A stretch of DNA of 64,000 nucleotides from Haberlea rhodopensis (taxonomy: Eukaryota > Streptophyta > Magnoliopsida > Lamiales > Gesneriaceae): assembly GCA_907163345.1 (NCBI GenBank), contig CAJQUN010000055.1, forward strand, positions 2,232,001 to 2,296,000, in the 5' to 3' direction. The translations under genes and the position numbers were made by a program. The notes beneath the pieces were generated by a model. It saw only the letters and a list, made by a program, of their open reading frames with translations, did not search any database and was not told the origin of the DNA. This document shows positions 9,751 through 21,050 of the stretch, in pieces. Every line of letters begins with the position of its first letter. Position 1 is the stretch's first letter.

Positions 9751-11582
9751 TATGAATGCTTACCGGTTAGAACCGGTCGATCCGGTTCGAAATCTGCCGG
9801 TTACGGATCCAAAAATCACGGAACCGGTTCCGGATTGGACCGGTTTGATCCGGTTCCATCCTTTTTTTATGTATCAAACTTTTGTTTTATGTTCGTATAT
9901 GTATCCACAATATTCATAATAAATTCAATATTTATTCTTCATTTGCTAATATAAATGCTTATATAAATAATAGTTGCACTTATGGCAATTAAAAACATTA
10001 ATATTTAGCACTATTCATAATTGATAAGTATTGTTTTGACGTTTTCTTCTTCTTGCTCGTCATAATGATTTACGAATTTGTCAACCACCCCATCTCTTCT
10101 ATTCTTACATTCTGCTTCAAACCAATCTTTCAGTAATGTGAGCATGTATAATGAATCAGCAGATAGATTACTTATATATTCTCAATAATTCGGTCACATG
10201 TTGATAATACCGATTCAGAAGCGACGCTTGAAGCTTGTACCGCATAAACGTCTCTAGTCATTTTAACTAAGATAGGGAATTGTGCTGTATTTGCATTCCA
10301 CCATTGTAAGACGTCGAAATTATCTTCTGTTAGAAATTGATAATTCAGATAAATTTGCAACTCAGTCGACGTGATAGTAGAAGGTCATTTGCCCTTCAGT
10401 TTTTTCCTACCCAATATCCTAAGCAAATTGATGTATCCGTCTCTGGATTGATCTTTGGGTTCTTCAACAGCCCTTTGTTGTGACGATTTACTTGTCTGTT
10501 GATTATAATACAATTGAAACATATTTTGGAGAGATTGCATTATAGATCTTTTAATCGTCAACAACCTTCCCCAAAAAATTAGCATAATATTCAAACAATA
10601 TTTCAAACGAAGCTAAACATTGACTAGAATCTAGTAACGTTGTGATGCAGTGCACGTGTTGGATTTATTCCCAATACTTTATAAATTTAGTTTCCATTGC
10701 ACTAATAAAAGTATGCAAGTCATAGTCATCTCTAAATTCTATAAACTTATCAAACATGTTAAACTCTAAAGGAAGAAAATAAACAGAAGTTGGATAAGTA
10801 ACACCGGAGAAGCGTTCCGTCGCTTCTTTAAAAGTATCTAACAATGATATTCAACTTTTCAACAAATTCTCAATCTTCATCAGTCAAATAAATACTTTCA
10901 TCGTTATCTGGCATTTGATATGAATTACAAAATAGAGTTAAAATATCTTTGTAAGGTAACATAACATTCAACATATTGTACAACGAATTCAACCTAGTTT
11001 CTATTGGTGATGGAAAAAGAAGATGCTTAAAACCATTAGATAAACATAATTGTTTCCAATCACGCTTAACACGGCTTGTGCGTAATCATTTAGCACAATA
11101 TTTCATTTTCTCAATACATGATGAGTGATTGTTCTCATAATCAATCGCTCTTAACACGGCTCGTGCGTAACCTGGGATGAGACCCCGACTGCGACCTCAG
11201 CTACGACCAGCACTGCTAGATGAATATGCCATTATTAATGCACAATAGAGAGAAATATAGATAATAAAAGTATAAAACTTTGAAAGATAGAATTGTGTAT
11301 AACAAAACAACAAACACCTATTTATAGATTTAAAAAAAATGAAAAAGTACGTTGACAATGGCTGAAATAGCCGTTGCAATTGCAACGTTTAATGTTTTTT
11401 TTAAAAATAAATAACTGGCTCCGGGAGCACCATAACCGGCTGTGCTACCGGTTCCAAACCTCGAAATCGCTCCGGACCGGTATATTACCGGTTCTGGAGC
11501 GGTCTGGAACCGATTTCGAACCGGGCTAACCGGCTCGGTTTTGGACCGGGTCTGGATTGACCCGGCCTGATAAGCATACATA
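9751..11582. mobile_element. Decayed hAT transposon with terminal inverted repeats
   Basis: The left end tatgaatgcttaccgg matches the inverted right end (tatgtatgcttatcagg), and CATGGGGT (9743-9750) against CATGGGGG (11583-11590) forms a 7-of-8 target duplication. Both subterminal regions carry many copies of ccggttc/gaaccgg-type words (9770-9860 and 11410-11565), typical of transposase-binding repeats of hAT elements. Between them, on the minus strand, are remains of a hAT transposase. At 1.8 kb it is shorter than autonomous members because the N-terminal part of the transposase is missing. Confidence 0.8.
10172..11080 (-). pseudogene. hAT transposase, C-terminal half, broken
   Basis: Read from 11080 down, frames with stops give KRDWKQLCLSNGFKHLLFPS, then a stretch with MLNVMLPYKDILTLF, EDWEFVEKLN, a stop, FNMFDKFIEFRDDYDLHTF and SAMETKFIKYWE. 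This matches the order of plant RICESLEEPER-like hAT transposases. The end (10360-10172) is the hAT dimerisation domain: FDVLQWWNANTAQFPILVKM followed by ASSVASESVLST. The BED zinc finger and N-terminal catalytic part are not found. Several stops and frame changes make it inactive. Confidence 0.75.
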
Positions 11583-11724
11583 CATGGGGGGTAATGTCTT
11601 ATGGGGTAGTTTTATATGAATGGATCTATCTTATGGGATGGCAAAGACTAATTTATATATATATATATATATATATTGCTCAAATGAACAATCTCGTCAT
11701 TCTAGACTTCTAGTTTTTCTTATT

Positions 11725-11773
<49 letters not shown>

Positions 11774-11850
11774 TATATATATATATATATATAGATTGTT
11801 CATTTGAGCAACGATGATGGTGTACGTAGACCACACCGTTTCAATTGAGA
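11583..11850. repeat. Short hairpin (MITE-like) with (AT)n, upstream of KOC1
   Basis: The word ttgctcaaatgaacaatct (about 11676-11694) recurs as its exact reverse complement at about 11792-11810, and both arms abut long AT dinucleotide runs. The arms could pair as a hairpin of about 135 bases. It lies within 250 bases of the probable KOC1 leader and may be a small MITE in its promoter. Confidence 0.55.
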
Positions 11851-12022
11851 CGACTCCTCACTCTCTCTCTCTCTTCTATATTTTTTTTTTTTGTAAAAAT
11901 CAATAATATAATTTGGTCACACTGATTTTCTCCCACGTCTCGATCTGTTGAAATTACCTTGTCTTTTTCTTTCGCTTCATCTTTTTCATTACAATCTTTT
12001 TTCTGCTTCCGATAATCGCTCG

Positions 12023-12489
12023 GTAAGTTCCGTGTACTGCTCGAGTTATTCTTGCTTACAAGGGTATGCGTCTGTTTTTATATATTTATGTGTTTGACAA
12101 TTTTATTCCATGGTTGCTTCTGGAATTTTTTCTATCGGGGCTTCAGATTTTCTGTTATTGATGGATTTGGTGACGGACGGAATGTAAATGGGTTTTTAGT
12201 TAAATAGCACTGCATATACTTGATTTTCTGATATTACTGCGAGCTAGAGTTAAATTTTGAGTTATTCCGAAGTACTCGGAAAGGGGAGACGTAATTTCTT
12301 GTGAAATGAGTTTTAGAAACTGTGGTTATAGAGAAACGATCTATGTTGGGTCTTTTTCAGCTGGTCGCAAATTATTTGTTCTTTTATACCGGAAATTGAA
12401 GTGAATCGTTGCTGTTAAAATGGATATGGTCGAGGATTATGTCATATGATGTAAACAACTTGGTTCTATTATTTTATTTCTGTATTTCA
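12023..12489 (+). other. 5' UTR intron of the KOC1-like gene
   Basis: A consensus donor (cg|gtaagt) at 12023 and a pyrimidine-rich acceptor (tatttcaag) ending at 12489 bracket a leader intron. A second acceptor (attattctag) ends at 12547, only four bases before the start codon, so two spliced leaders are possible. Confidence 0.5.
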
Positions 12490-12508
12490 AGTTGTGGCTA
12501 CGCCGGAG

Positions 12509-12535
12509 ATGACAGCTTATGTATTTTTGTCATAG
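12509..12535 (+). promoter_or_regulatory. Upstream ORF in the KOC1 leader (eight codons plus stop)
   Basis: An ATG followed by seven codons and TAG lies between the two candidate leader acceptors. It would be in the mRNA if the acceptor at 12489 is used and removed if the one at 12547 is used. It overlaps, in another frame, an upstream in-frame ATG at 12519 that would add 11 residues to the kinase. A regulatory role is inference. Confidence 0.35.
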
Positions 12536-12551
12536 ACATTATTCTAGGAAA

Positions 12552-14794
12552 ATGGCTGGACAAGTTGTGAATCGGCCAGCATCTCCATTTGACTTTGAGA
12601 TTATTGAAGGAGACTCTGGTGAAAGTAGTACCGCCCTAGCATCATCTAACAGGATAAGTCCATGGATTGACCCTGCAACAATCAAACTCAGGCACAGAAT
12701 TGGTAGAGGGGTTTTTGGTGATGTTTGGCTGGCAACTCATCATCGTGCATCAGAAGACTATGAAGAGTATCATGAAGTTGCTGTTAAAATGTTACGGCCC
12801 ATCAAGGAAGATAGCATTGGAGATGCCTTGAATAAGTTGGATTATGTCATGGCCAAATGCCAAATACCCGAAACAGTTTGTTGGCTTCATGGACTTTCTG
12901 TTATAAATAAGAAAGTGAGTTTGTTGCTTGAACTTGAATCATAATGCTTAGAATTTGACTAGTCATGCTCTAATGTTCTGTGTGTGCTTTCCTTCTAGAT
13001 ATGCATTGTCATGAAATTTTACGATGGTTCAGTTGGAGACAAAATGGCTCGATTTAAAGGGGGGAAGCTGTCGTTAAGTGATGTTTTGAGGTTATATCTG
13101 CCTTTTGTATTGTGCAAATAGTTTTCACTGAATACTTCTATAATAATATTGCATTTAAAGTGTTCTTCCTTTGTGATTATGCCTACAGATATGGAGCGGA
13201 TCTTGCTCAAGGGGTGATGGACCTGCATTCTAAAGGGATTCTTATTCTGAATCTTAAACCTCATAATTTCCTTTTAAATGGGAATGACCACGCCATTGTT
13301 GGGGACATTGGTATACCTTATGTGCTGTTAGGGATATCACTGCCAAGTACTGACATGGCTCAAAGACTTGGTACTCCCAACTACATGGCCCCGGAGCAAT
13401 GGGAGCCAGAAGTAAGAGGCCCTATATCTGTTGAGACTGATTCTTGGGGATTTGGTTGCAGCATATTGGAAATGTTAACTGGAGTTCAGCCTTGGAGTGG
13501 CAAATCTGTTGATGAAATGCACAAATTGGTTGTAAACAATCAAGAAAAACCTCCTATTCCCGGTGGACTTCCTCCTGCGGTTGAGAATGTCATTATGGGT
13601 TGCTTTGAGTATGACTTCAGGAGCCGCCCTGTAATGGCAGATATTTTACATGCATTTAAATGGTATCTTCTATTATTGTTGTTTTTCATTAAATCTATCA
13701 CGTATCTATCCATTGAAAGAGAGCATATACTATTTTGTTTATTTATTAGCTGTCAGATTCACGTACTTGTATGAGCATTACTCCGCAAGAATTTTTTTGG
13801 TTTCTAGTGATTTTTGAATGTATTTGGAAACTAACTTCCACTTTACTGAATTAACAGCTCACAGGATGCAGTTCATCAGGAGGGAGTCTGGACAGGTCTT
13901 GGAAGTAGAATGATCAGGGAGAAACCAGGTGGTGTTGGTTATACTGAATGGTTCCTTGCCAAGGATCACCTCCAAGTGCTTGACACTGTTCGATCTAGGA
14001 AATCACCCGACTCCCACAACTTGGTAAATATGAATATCCCAGAGGGGACTATAGTTGGTCTGGAACGTGATAGCGACCAAGATGGTTATGTTTTAGTGAG
14101 GGTGCATGGCATTCATGACCCAATAAGAGTTCATGTTTCAACATTAGAACGGGTTTCATTTGGATTGGCTGCTGGAGATTGGGTTCGATTGAAGAAAGAA
14201 GACAAGAAGCATTCGCCTGTGGGTGTTCTTCATTCCATTGACCGTGATGGTAGAGTAGACGTTGCATTTATAGGACTGGAAACTCTTTGGAAGGGTAGCT
14301 ACTCAGAATTCCAGATGGCAAAACCTTATTGTGTGGGGCAGTTTGTAAAGCTCAAATCCAGTGTGTTTAGCCCTCGGTTTGAATGGCCACGAAAAAGAGG
14401 TGGGGAGTGGGCCACGGGGAGAATCTGTCAAGTGTTTCCGAATGGATGCCTTGTAGTCAAGTTTCCTGGAAGATTAACAATTGGTGATGAGAAAAGCAGT
14501 TTCTTGGCTGATCCAGCTGAAGCAGAATTAGTTTCATTCGACACTTGCCCCACTGTGGTTAAAAAGTATCAACATCTAGAGGATTTTCACTGGGCTATTA
14601 GGCCAATATTGATTGCATTAGGTCTATTTACTGCAATGAAGTTTGGCCTTTTGGTTGGTAAGAAAGTGGGGAGATCAAAGGTAATCAAAGGAAAAAGTAA
14701 TCCTGGGGTTCAAAATGACAGTCAAACTGTGGATGGCCAGAGTTCTGGCAACACCGCATGGCGTCCTCCAAAGGTTGCTGACATTTTCAGATAA
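12552..14794 (+). CDS. KOC1: Chloroplast outer-envelope kinase KOC1-like
   Basis: Coding exons are 12552-12914, 12999-13090, 13189-13662 and 13858-14794; all introns are GT-AG and phases agree, giving 621 residues. The kinase domain (about 45-330) has glycine loop GRGVFGDVWLA, VAVK lysine 79, activation-segment GDIG (Asp191) and APE (TPNYMAPEQW). The HRD-type loop reads LILNLKPHN, so the usual catalytic Asp is Asn173; I believe related plant proteins share this. The C-terminal half holds KEG/MIB-like beta repeats (GTIVGLERDSDQDGYVLVRV, GDWVRLKKED, GQFVKLKS). A hydrophobic segment at about 557-577 followed by KKVGR fits a membrane anchor. Arabidopsis KOC1 (At4g32250) resides in the chloroplast outer envelope and supports protein import. 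The start at 12552 gives the family N-terminus MAGQVV; 12519 is an in-frame alternative. Confidence 0.9.
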
Positions 14795-15130
14795 AGTGTC
14801 ACCATATCAACTCCTGGGAAGTCAAAAACTTCACTTATTGTACAGTTATATATTTTTACCATAAACCTTGTCATGAACCTTCTCAGCTCCGGACTGCAGT
14901 TCCCTTTCTTTCTCTAATTCATTGCTTTGGACAGGACTGGTTGAAACAGTAAATTGTTGCTGTAAATTGAAGATCTGTGTTTCCTTTACCTCTGCTACGT
15001 TAACATGTTCCTATGCGCGCTTTTTCAATTTCCTGTTAGTTACTGTCACTATCCCGCCTTGAAACACTTGCACAGCTAAAATAAGAAACAAATTACAGTC
15101 ATGGGAAGTTCAGGGCAAAGAAGGAAGGAT
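14795..15130 (+). other. 3' UTR of the KOC1-like gene and spacer
   Basis: Non-coding T-rich sequence after the stop. No other element is seen before the MITE-like repeat at 15135. Confidence 0.4.
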
Positions 15131-15134
15131 CCAG

Positions 15135-15320
15135 CACTCTATTTTGGGAATAAAAGAATATTTCCTTGGGAATGATTATGGGAATTGTTATTGCCAGAGC
15201 AATTATTGTTGCTGCATGAAATTGTTCTGGCAGCAACAATAATTGCTCAGATAATATCATAACGTGTTGTTCTGTCAGCAACCATAATTGCTCTGACAAT
15301 ATCATAACGCGTTGATTATA
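15135..15320. repeat. MITE-like repeat with internal dyad and tandem units
   Basis: The block ccagagcaattattgttgct is followed by its near reverse complement agcaacaataattgctc, forming a hairpin, and the unit cagcaac(a/c)ataattgctc with atatcataacg occurs twice in tandem. A related copy lies at about 52395-52495 (caacaacaattgctctggc). No protein and no clear target duplication. Confidence 0.5.
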
Positions 15321-15719
15321 GGAGATTTTTTTTTTATTTTCTGACTTAGTAGAACGGGAACAATTCTGGTACTTAAATTAAGAACATTATTTATAAAATC
15401 ATCTTGAATTTTCTCTAAAAAAATATAGTATCCTAAAGAAAATTGAGAGGTTCTCTTTGACGAGTCTGAATTTTTCGAGAAAACCGAGATGTTATCTCCT
15501 AACAAGCGTCGAATTCATAATAAACCATCCCATAATACGATCCATAGCTCGTGACCAAAACATAGTACACAATAGAAGATTCTTATAATAGCGAAAACTT
15601 GTGCATGCCAAAAGAATATCTTCTTTTATATTCATCAGTTATCACGGTACAGCTACATACGATACAGCTACATAATTCAATCAGTATCACTACAACAAAC
15701 AATTGCTTAGTTGTCTACA
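15321..15719. other. Gene-free spacer
   Basis: AT-rich DNA between the MITE-like repeat and the decayed coiled-coil gene; nothing recognised. Confidence 0.3.
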
Positions 15720-18232
15720 CCTCAGTAAATTCGAGAAATAAACAGTAGCTTCTATTGGCGTGAGATCTACAATTCGTTCCACTGTTGTCTCAGCTTCAGA
15801 GAATTTTAACTTTGCCCAATTGATTTCATGGTGCATTCTGTACATGTTCATCTTTCTCATTCAAGATGGACATTGCTTGGGTAAGTAAGCTCATCCTAAC
15901 AAAACCTCCTTTAGTTTTGAAATCTACTGGATTGCTTCCTCCAGTATATTGTTTGCATATGAAAGTTCCAAGTCCCTCTATTTCAATATAAGCTTAAGAG
16001 ACTCATGCTCAGACTTAAAATGCTGAATCTCCTGTCTAGCCTCCGCCAATTCAGATTCTTTAGTCCTGTTTTTCTTCGAATTCAGCATTCTTATGACCTA
16101 GCACCTCTCGAAGTGCTGACAATTCTTGAAATGATTTTTTTTGAAAGCCAATCTTTCCTTATTCAATTCCTTACGCATCTCAACTACATGTTATTTTTGC
16201 ATCCTTGCATGGATAAATCCCTTTGAAGCTCCTCGTTTTGAGCTTCAGTAACCCTGAGTTTCACTCTCAACTTCAACCATGGCATCTCTCGGATTTGTTA
16301 TATAAGATGTTAAAACTCTCCTTTGCTCTTCAAGTTCTGCAAGTTGTTTTTATAGCAGCTGCTAGACATTCCATTTTCTCTATGGCGAACGATAAGCATT
16401 CTGAGATGAAACTAGTTCGGATCTCATATCTGAAAGAAGCTTTCTCACTCTTTTAAACTCCTCTCGAGTTTCATTTGCTTCCAAAACATGCTTCGTTTTT
16501 TCATCTTCCCGCCTCTTCAATTCCTCCTGTGCCATTAGCCAATCCATTGTTTGGTTCTCCAGTTTAGCTTCAGCAACGTTCAACTTTTCAGCTTCACTTG
16601 TCTGCATTATTTTATAACCTTCTAACTCTTCTTTTTTCGAATTGCTCTCTGGATTTGCTGGACCTCAACTTCTTGCTTCTCTAGAATCTTATTTGCTTCA
16701 TCCAGGACCCTGGCCTTGGATCTGAGTTCTGATTCAGTGTTGGCAGCTTCTTAGCTCTTCTTCATCCATTCATTTTCAATATTTACAATTTCCTCTTTTT
16801 TCACAGATAGTGCCAGCTGGGCAGCTGAAATCTCCTGATCCCTCTCCTGGAGATGGAGTTTAAGTTCATAACAGGCTTCCATAACAGGCTTCGTTTTCTC
16901 ATCTACCAGCCTCTTCAATTCCTCCTGCGCCATTAGCCAATCCATAGTTTGCTTCTCCAGTTTAGCTTCAGCAACGTTCAACTTTTCAGCTTCACTTGTC
17001 TGCATTATTTTATAACCTTCTTACTCTTCTTCTTTTTCCGAATTGCTCTCTGGATTTGCTGGAGCTCAACTTCTTGCTGGAGCTCAACTTCTTGCTTCTA
17101 TAGAATCCTATTTGCTTCATCCAGGAGTCTGGCCTTGAATCTGAGTTCTGATTCACAGCTTCTTCGCTCTTCTTCATCAATTCATTTTCAATATATACAT
17201 TTTCCTCTTTTTGCACAGATAGTGCCATCTGGGCAGCTGAAATCTCCTGATCCCTCTCCGTGAGATGGAGTTTAAGTTCGCTAATTTCTGTAGCTTGAGT
17301 TAGCTTGTCTTAGCTCCGCCTCTAACTTTTCCTGCTTCAGCGTGGCAATTTCCATTTCTGCCTCTCTCTCTACGCTCCAAATCCTTTGTGTTCCAGTGAA
17401 ATTTTTCTTTCTGTATCGTGTATATCTTCTTCTTTCTTCTTCAAGGAAGACAGGACAGCATGAAGATCCGATTCGAGTTTGCCCAGATTCAAGCCCAGCC
17501 CAGACAATCGGGGTGAATCAGGATCTCTCCCTAGCCGCTTCTCCAATTTTTGCGTTTCAGCAAACCACCTCTCCAGAAGAACCCTTGCCGGTTAATGTAG
17601 CCCAATTATCACTAATGCCGAGGGACCTCTGACTATTTACTACTGATATGACAATCCACGAGAATTTACCTTTTCTTCTGTTTGGCCTAAAAAACTCTAA
17701 TCGTCTTTGCTTCCAATTATTAAGACTCGAATAACACAACTGCGCGGAAAAAATAATTAAGACCACCATCTTACATCTATAAATCAAAAGAAAGAATGAA
17801 AAAAAAAAAAAATGTACGGCGATCTACGATTATTTGGAGAGTTTAGGCCACAAATTTGAAACCGGAAACCAACACAAATTATTGGAAACAGAATGCAAGG
17901 GGAAAATACGTCAGCCAAAGTTTATGCATATGGCAAGAAACTCCAACTCATCTTCTGTTATTATTTCCTTACCCATCCTCAAATTGCACAACAGCCTTAA
18001 ATCACTCCTTCCCGCGATATTATTAACTTTAAACATAAAGACAACCGAGAAAAGATAAAATAATTTATACGCTCGAACACAAATGATGACTAATAAGTAA
18101 TAACAAAAAAAATAGTAGCAGCAGATCCTGATCTTCACCATTGTATTTGTATTTATATAACACAGAGAGAGATAGAAAGACCTTGGGAAGCGGAGGAGGA
18201 GATCCGATCGCAAAAGTAGCTGACACCGGCAT
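15720..18232 (-). pseudogene. PII1: Decayed coiled-coil gene of the PII1/MFP1-like type
   Basis: Read right to left, coiled-coil pieces in changing frames follow the order of a plant plastid coiled-coil protein. They are VLLERWFAETQKLEKRLGRD and LESDLHAVLSSLKKKEEDIH (about 17.6-17.4 kb); SEAEKLNVAEAKLEKQTMDW and AQEELKRLVDEKTKP (twice, near 17.0 and 16.6 kb); FKRVRKLLSDMRSELVSSQ (16.4 kb); and ESELAEARQEIQHFKSEHES with KLKFSEAETTVERIVDLTP (16.0-15.8 kb). A possible first exon at 18232-18182 reads MPVSATFAIGSPPPLPK before a GT donor and resembles a transit-peptide start. Stops and frameshifts are frequent and an internal block is duplicated, so it cannot make a full protein. The Arabidopsis relative PII1 (At4g32190) acts in starch granule initiation; from memory it lies between KOC1 and EREL1, as here. 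Confidence 0.7.
16560..17260 (-). repeat. Internal duplication inside the decayed coiled-coil gene
   Basis: The block gcttcagcaacgttcaactt continuing to tctgcattattttataacc occurs at about 16568-16620 and again at about 16967-17018, with the following 200 bases (ttgctctctggatttgctgg, gccttg, gagttctgattca) also repeated. The period is near 400 bp. Both copies carry damage, so the duplication did not restore a frame. Confidence 0.7.
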
Positions 18233-18944
18233 GGTTGGGGCCCTTCATATATGATTTCAACCACCATTAACACTACATTACCATACCATAAATCAAGGAA
18301 TTATACTAGATGAGATAGAGAGAGTGAGTGAAGATGAAGGCAATCGGAATTGGAAGAAAGCTTAGCAGTGAAAATGGACCTGGGATTCGAATTAAGAAGG
18401 TTTTCACAAGAATTCCATCCATCGTTTATGAATTTGATTAGCCTCTCTGCGGAGTGCCACGTAAGTTTGTATGTTTATATAATATAATAATAAATGTAAA
18501 GAATTAAATATTCATTATTCACAACTTAGAATCTCACATCGGCTATAGTACGGCTCAACTCCACCCGACCCGACCCATCTATCCCATTTGAGCTGACCTC
18601 CAAAAGGATTGAAAAATCCCAACCAAATCTAACCTGGGATAGATTTTTTATTAGGCGAGCCAATCCTTCAAAATAAAAATAATAATTTTATTATGTTTTA
18701 ATAAATTAAAATTATTAATAAATCAAATTTTAAATAATTAATTCAAATTTATTGTAAATTAATTGATTGGTATGTGGGTCAAACGGATGCAACCATCGAC
18801 AACCTAAATAGTTGGCCCGTTTATGCCTTTGTTCAGACAGGTTGGAAACTTCTAGCCAATCTATCTAGTTTTTTCTAGTTGAGTTGGGTTAGGCCAGCTC
18901 GATGAGCAAATAGATGCAACCGAGTATACCGCGTTGGAGGTAGA
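18233..18944. other. Gene-free stretch with hAT-like subterminal words
   Basis: Contains clusters such as cacccgacccgacccatc (18570) and ggcccgttt (18813), words typical of hAT-like termini, but no paired ends or target duplication were found. On the plus strand 18333-18441 is a 35-codon open frame I do not trust. Confidence 0.3.
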
Positions 18945-18952
18945 ACAAAAAT

Positions 18953-19478
18953 TATAGCTGTCAAAACGGGTCAGTCCGACTAAAACTATAGCGGTCAAAA
19001 TGGTCAAACCCGACCCAAGAGGGCTGGCCCGCCTAACTTGCAGCACAAACCGAGGCGAGCCAAAAAAAATTTAAAAGTTAAAAAAAACTTCAGAAAAGAA
19101 TTACAACTAAACTTGTTGAGCCTGGAACCGATGCTAAGAGAATACTAGAAATTGCTTCAGGTTTTATCTAGACATTAACCTTGCAACTAAAAACATTTGA
19201 CTAAGAAATCGGTATTTTGCTCAAATATGAAATGCATGTTGCAACTTTCAAGCACGACCAAGCGAAAAATATATTGTGGATCGAATTCTTCAATGTGATA
19301 TTGAGTTCATATTTACGAATTGGAGCTAAAAAAGTAGTTACCAATAAAAAAAAAAAGAACCAACCCCAAGGCCAACCCGTCAAAACCTGCGGCCCAAACG
19401 TGTTGGCCCATATTAGCCCGCCTTCTGGAGGGTCGGGTTAGGCCAACCCAGTAAATCTAGCCCAAATTGACAACTCTA
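18953..19478. mobile_element. hAT-like MITE
   Basis: The left end tatagctgtcaaaacggg mirrors the right end cccaaattgacaactcta, and the flanks acaaaaat (18945-18952) and acgaaaat (19479-19486) form a 7-of-8 target duplication. Subterminal gggtc/gacccg words support hAT. No coding capacity; 526 bp. Confidence 0.75.
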
Positions 19479-19486
19479 ACGAAAAT

Positions 19487-19832
19487 ATCCTTATGGAAGG
19501 TCTAGTTTTAAACAAAAAACACGTTGTCGATGTTTTTTTCACAAGAAACCCCTCAAGAATACTACTTATTGTCGCGAACTTGTAGGAACTATTTTCAGTT
19601 AATAGATCCATGAACAATATATTCAAGAACCAATTGTTTTATTATAAATCTTTTATTAACCAATATGAGAATTAATTAACTATTGTAAAGGGCTTTATAG
19701 TAAGACCCTAGCATAAACAATTATGTTAAATTATAAATGACTACTAAGCTTTGAATGAATTAATTTGATATATTAGAAGAAAAAAAACTAAAATTGATAT
19801 TTCTTTATATCTGTTTTAATAAAATTATTATG

Positions 19833-19884
<52 letters not shown>

Positions 19885-20435
19885 ATATTGTATGGGTACT
19901 TACGGGTCGATATCGGCTGATGGAAGATAATTCATTTCAGTTGGTCAAAAAAACTTAAGTTCACATAAGTCCATTTTGGGGTAAACTTACAAAAAGGGTC
20001 ACGATGCTTCGTCGTCAATGTACAAACTCCAATTTACCCACTTCTCATCCATTCTTCTCCTTCTCTCGTCAAATTCATTTCTCACAAACAAACATCATCA
20101 TCGATTTTTTTTTATCAATACATTCAACTGCAACTCCTTATTCAATATTCAAAGCATCATTCCAACAAAAAAAATATTATCAACTCCACGTCCATGGAAG
20201 CCAATGCGCCATGGCCACTCGGAAACCCTAGCAATTTTCGGATCTGAATTCAGCTTCTACGATAAGAAAAGCTTGATCAACTCAACCGCAGCCAACATCA
20301 GTCTCACGATTTGGAGTCTGCAGAGCTTTGATTTGAGGGTGGAATTGTATTTGAGTGAGTGTGAGATAATTTATTGAAAACTTTTGTTATTAATGAATTT
20401 TGGAACGAGTATTTGAAACTGGGTTTTTAGAGCCT
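19487..20435. other. Spacer with (AT)n microsatellite and a gene-like 5' end
   Basis: An AT dinucleotide run occupies about 19838-19880. From about 20000 to 20420 the base composition changes (CT-rich leader, then ccATGgaagccaatgcgcc and the word aaaccctagc), resembling the 5' end of a plant gene, but the frame closes after 17 codons and no homologue is recognised. It may be a captured or degraded fragment. Confidence 0.35.
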
Positions 20436-20869
20436 TGGTGCTATATATATATATATATATATACCAAGTGGACTTAGTGTCCAATCACTCCACTCATTTT
20501 CCCTCTCTCTCCTTCCCCTCATCGTCTCTCTCTTCCCGATCTCTCTCCCTTTTTTTCTTCCTTTTTTTCCCCTTGAAGAAATCCATGGAACTCGGTTTTT
20601 TAGCAAGATTCTTGAACAAATAAATAGGTAACCGTCTTCATCTCTTGATTGTGAAGGTTTTAATTATATTTTTGTAGATTTTGATTATGGTTTTGGTGGG
20701 TTTGAACTTTTGGAGAAATGGGGATTTGTTTTGTGTTGTTAAATTGAAGTTTAAATGGAGTTATTATGAGTTTTGTTGGTGGTATTGATAGAAATGGGAT
20801 GGAATTGTGTCTTGAGTTGAGTTTGGTTGGGATTAGAGTGTTTTGGAGAAGCCATTTTCGAGTTACAGA

Positions 20870-21050
20870 GCCCCACGATCGATCGCGACGGGGGCGCCGA
20901 TCGATCGCGACTGAGCGTGGCATGACTTGAGAAAATTCAAAGCTCGTGATCGATCGCGAGCAAAGTTCCGATCGATCGCGAGCGAGCGAAGCAAAACTAT
21001 GCTTGATTTTGAGTGCGCGATCAATAGCGGTTGGGTGCCTATCGATTGCC
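20870..21050. repeat. Cluster of GATCGATCGC palindromes
   Basis: Six sites of the form (c/g)GATCGATCGCGA, some degenerate (gcgatcaatagcgg), fall at intervals of about 28-35 bp within the LTR leader. The core is self-complementary. Confidence 0.8.

Noticed and set aside
16005..16456. Plus-strand frames over the decayed coiled-coil gene
   Set aside because: They are antisense shadows of the minus-strand coiled-coil blocks.
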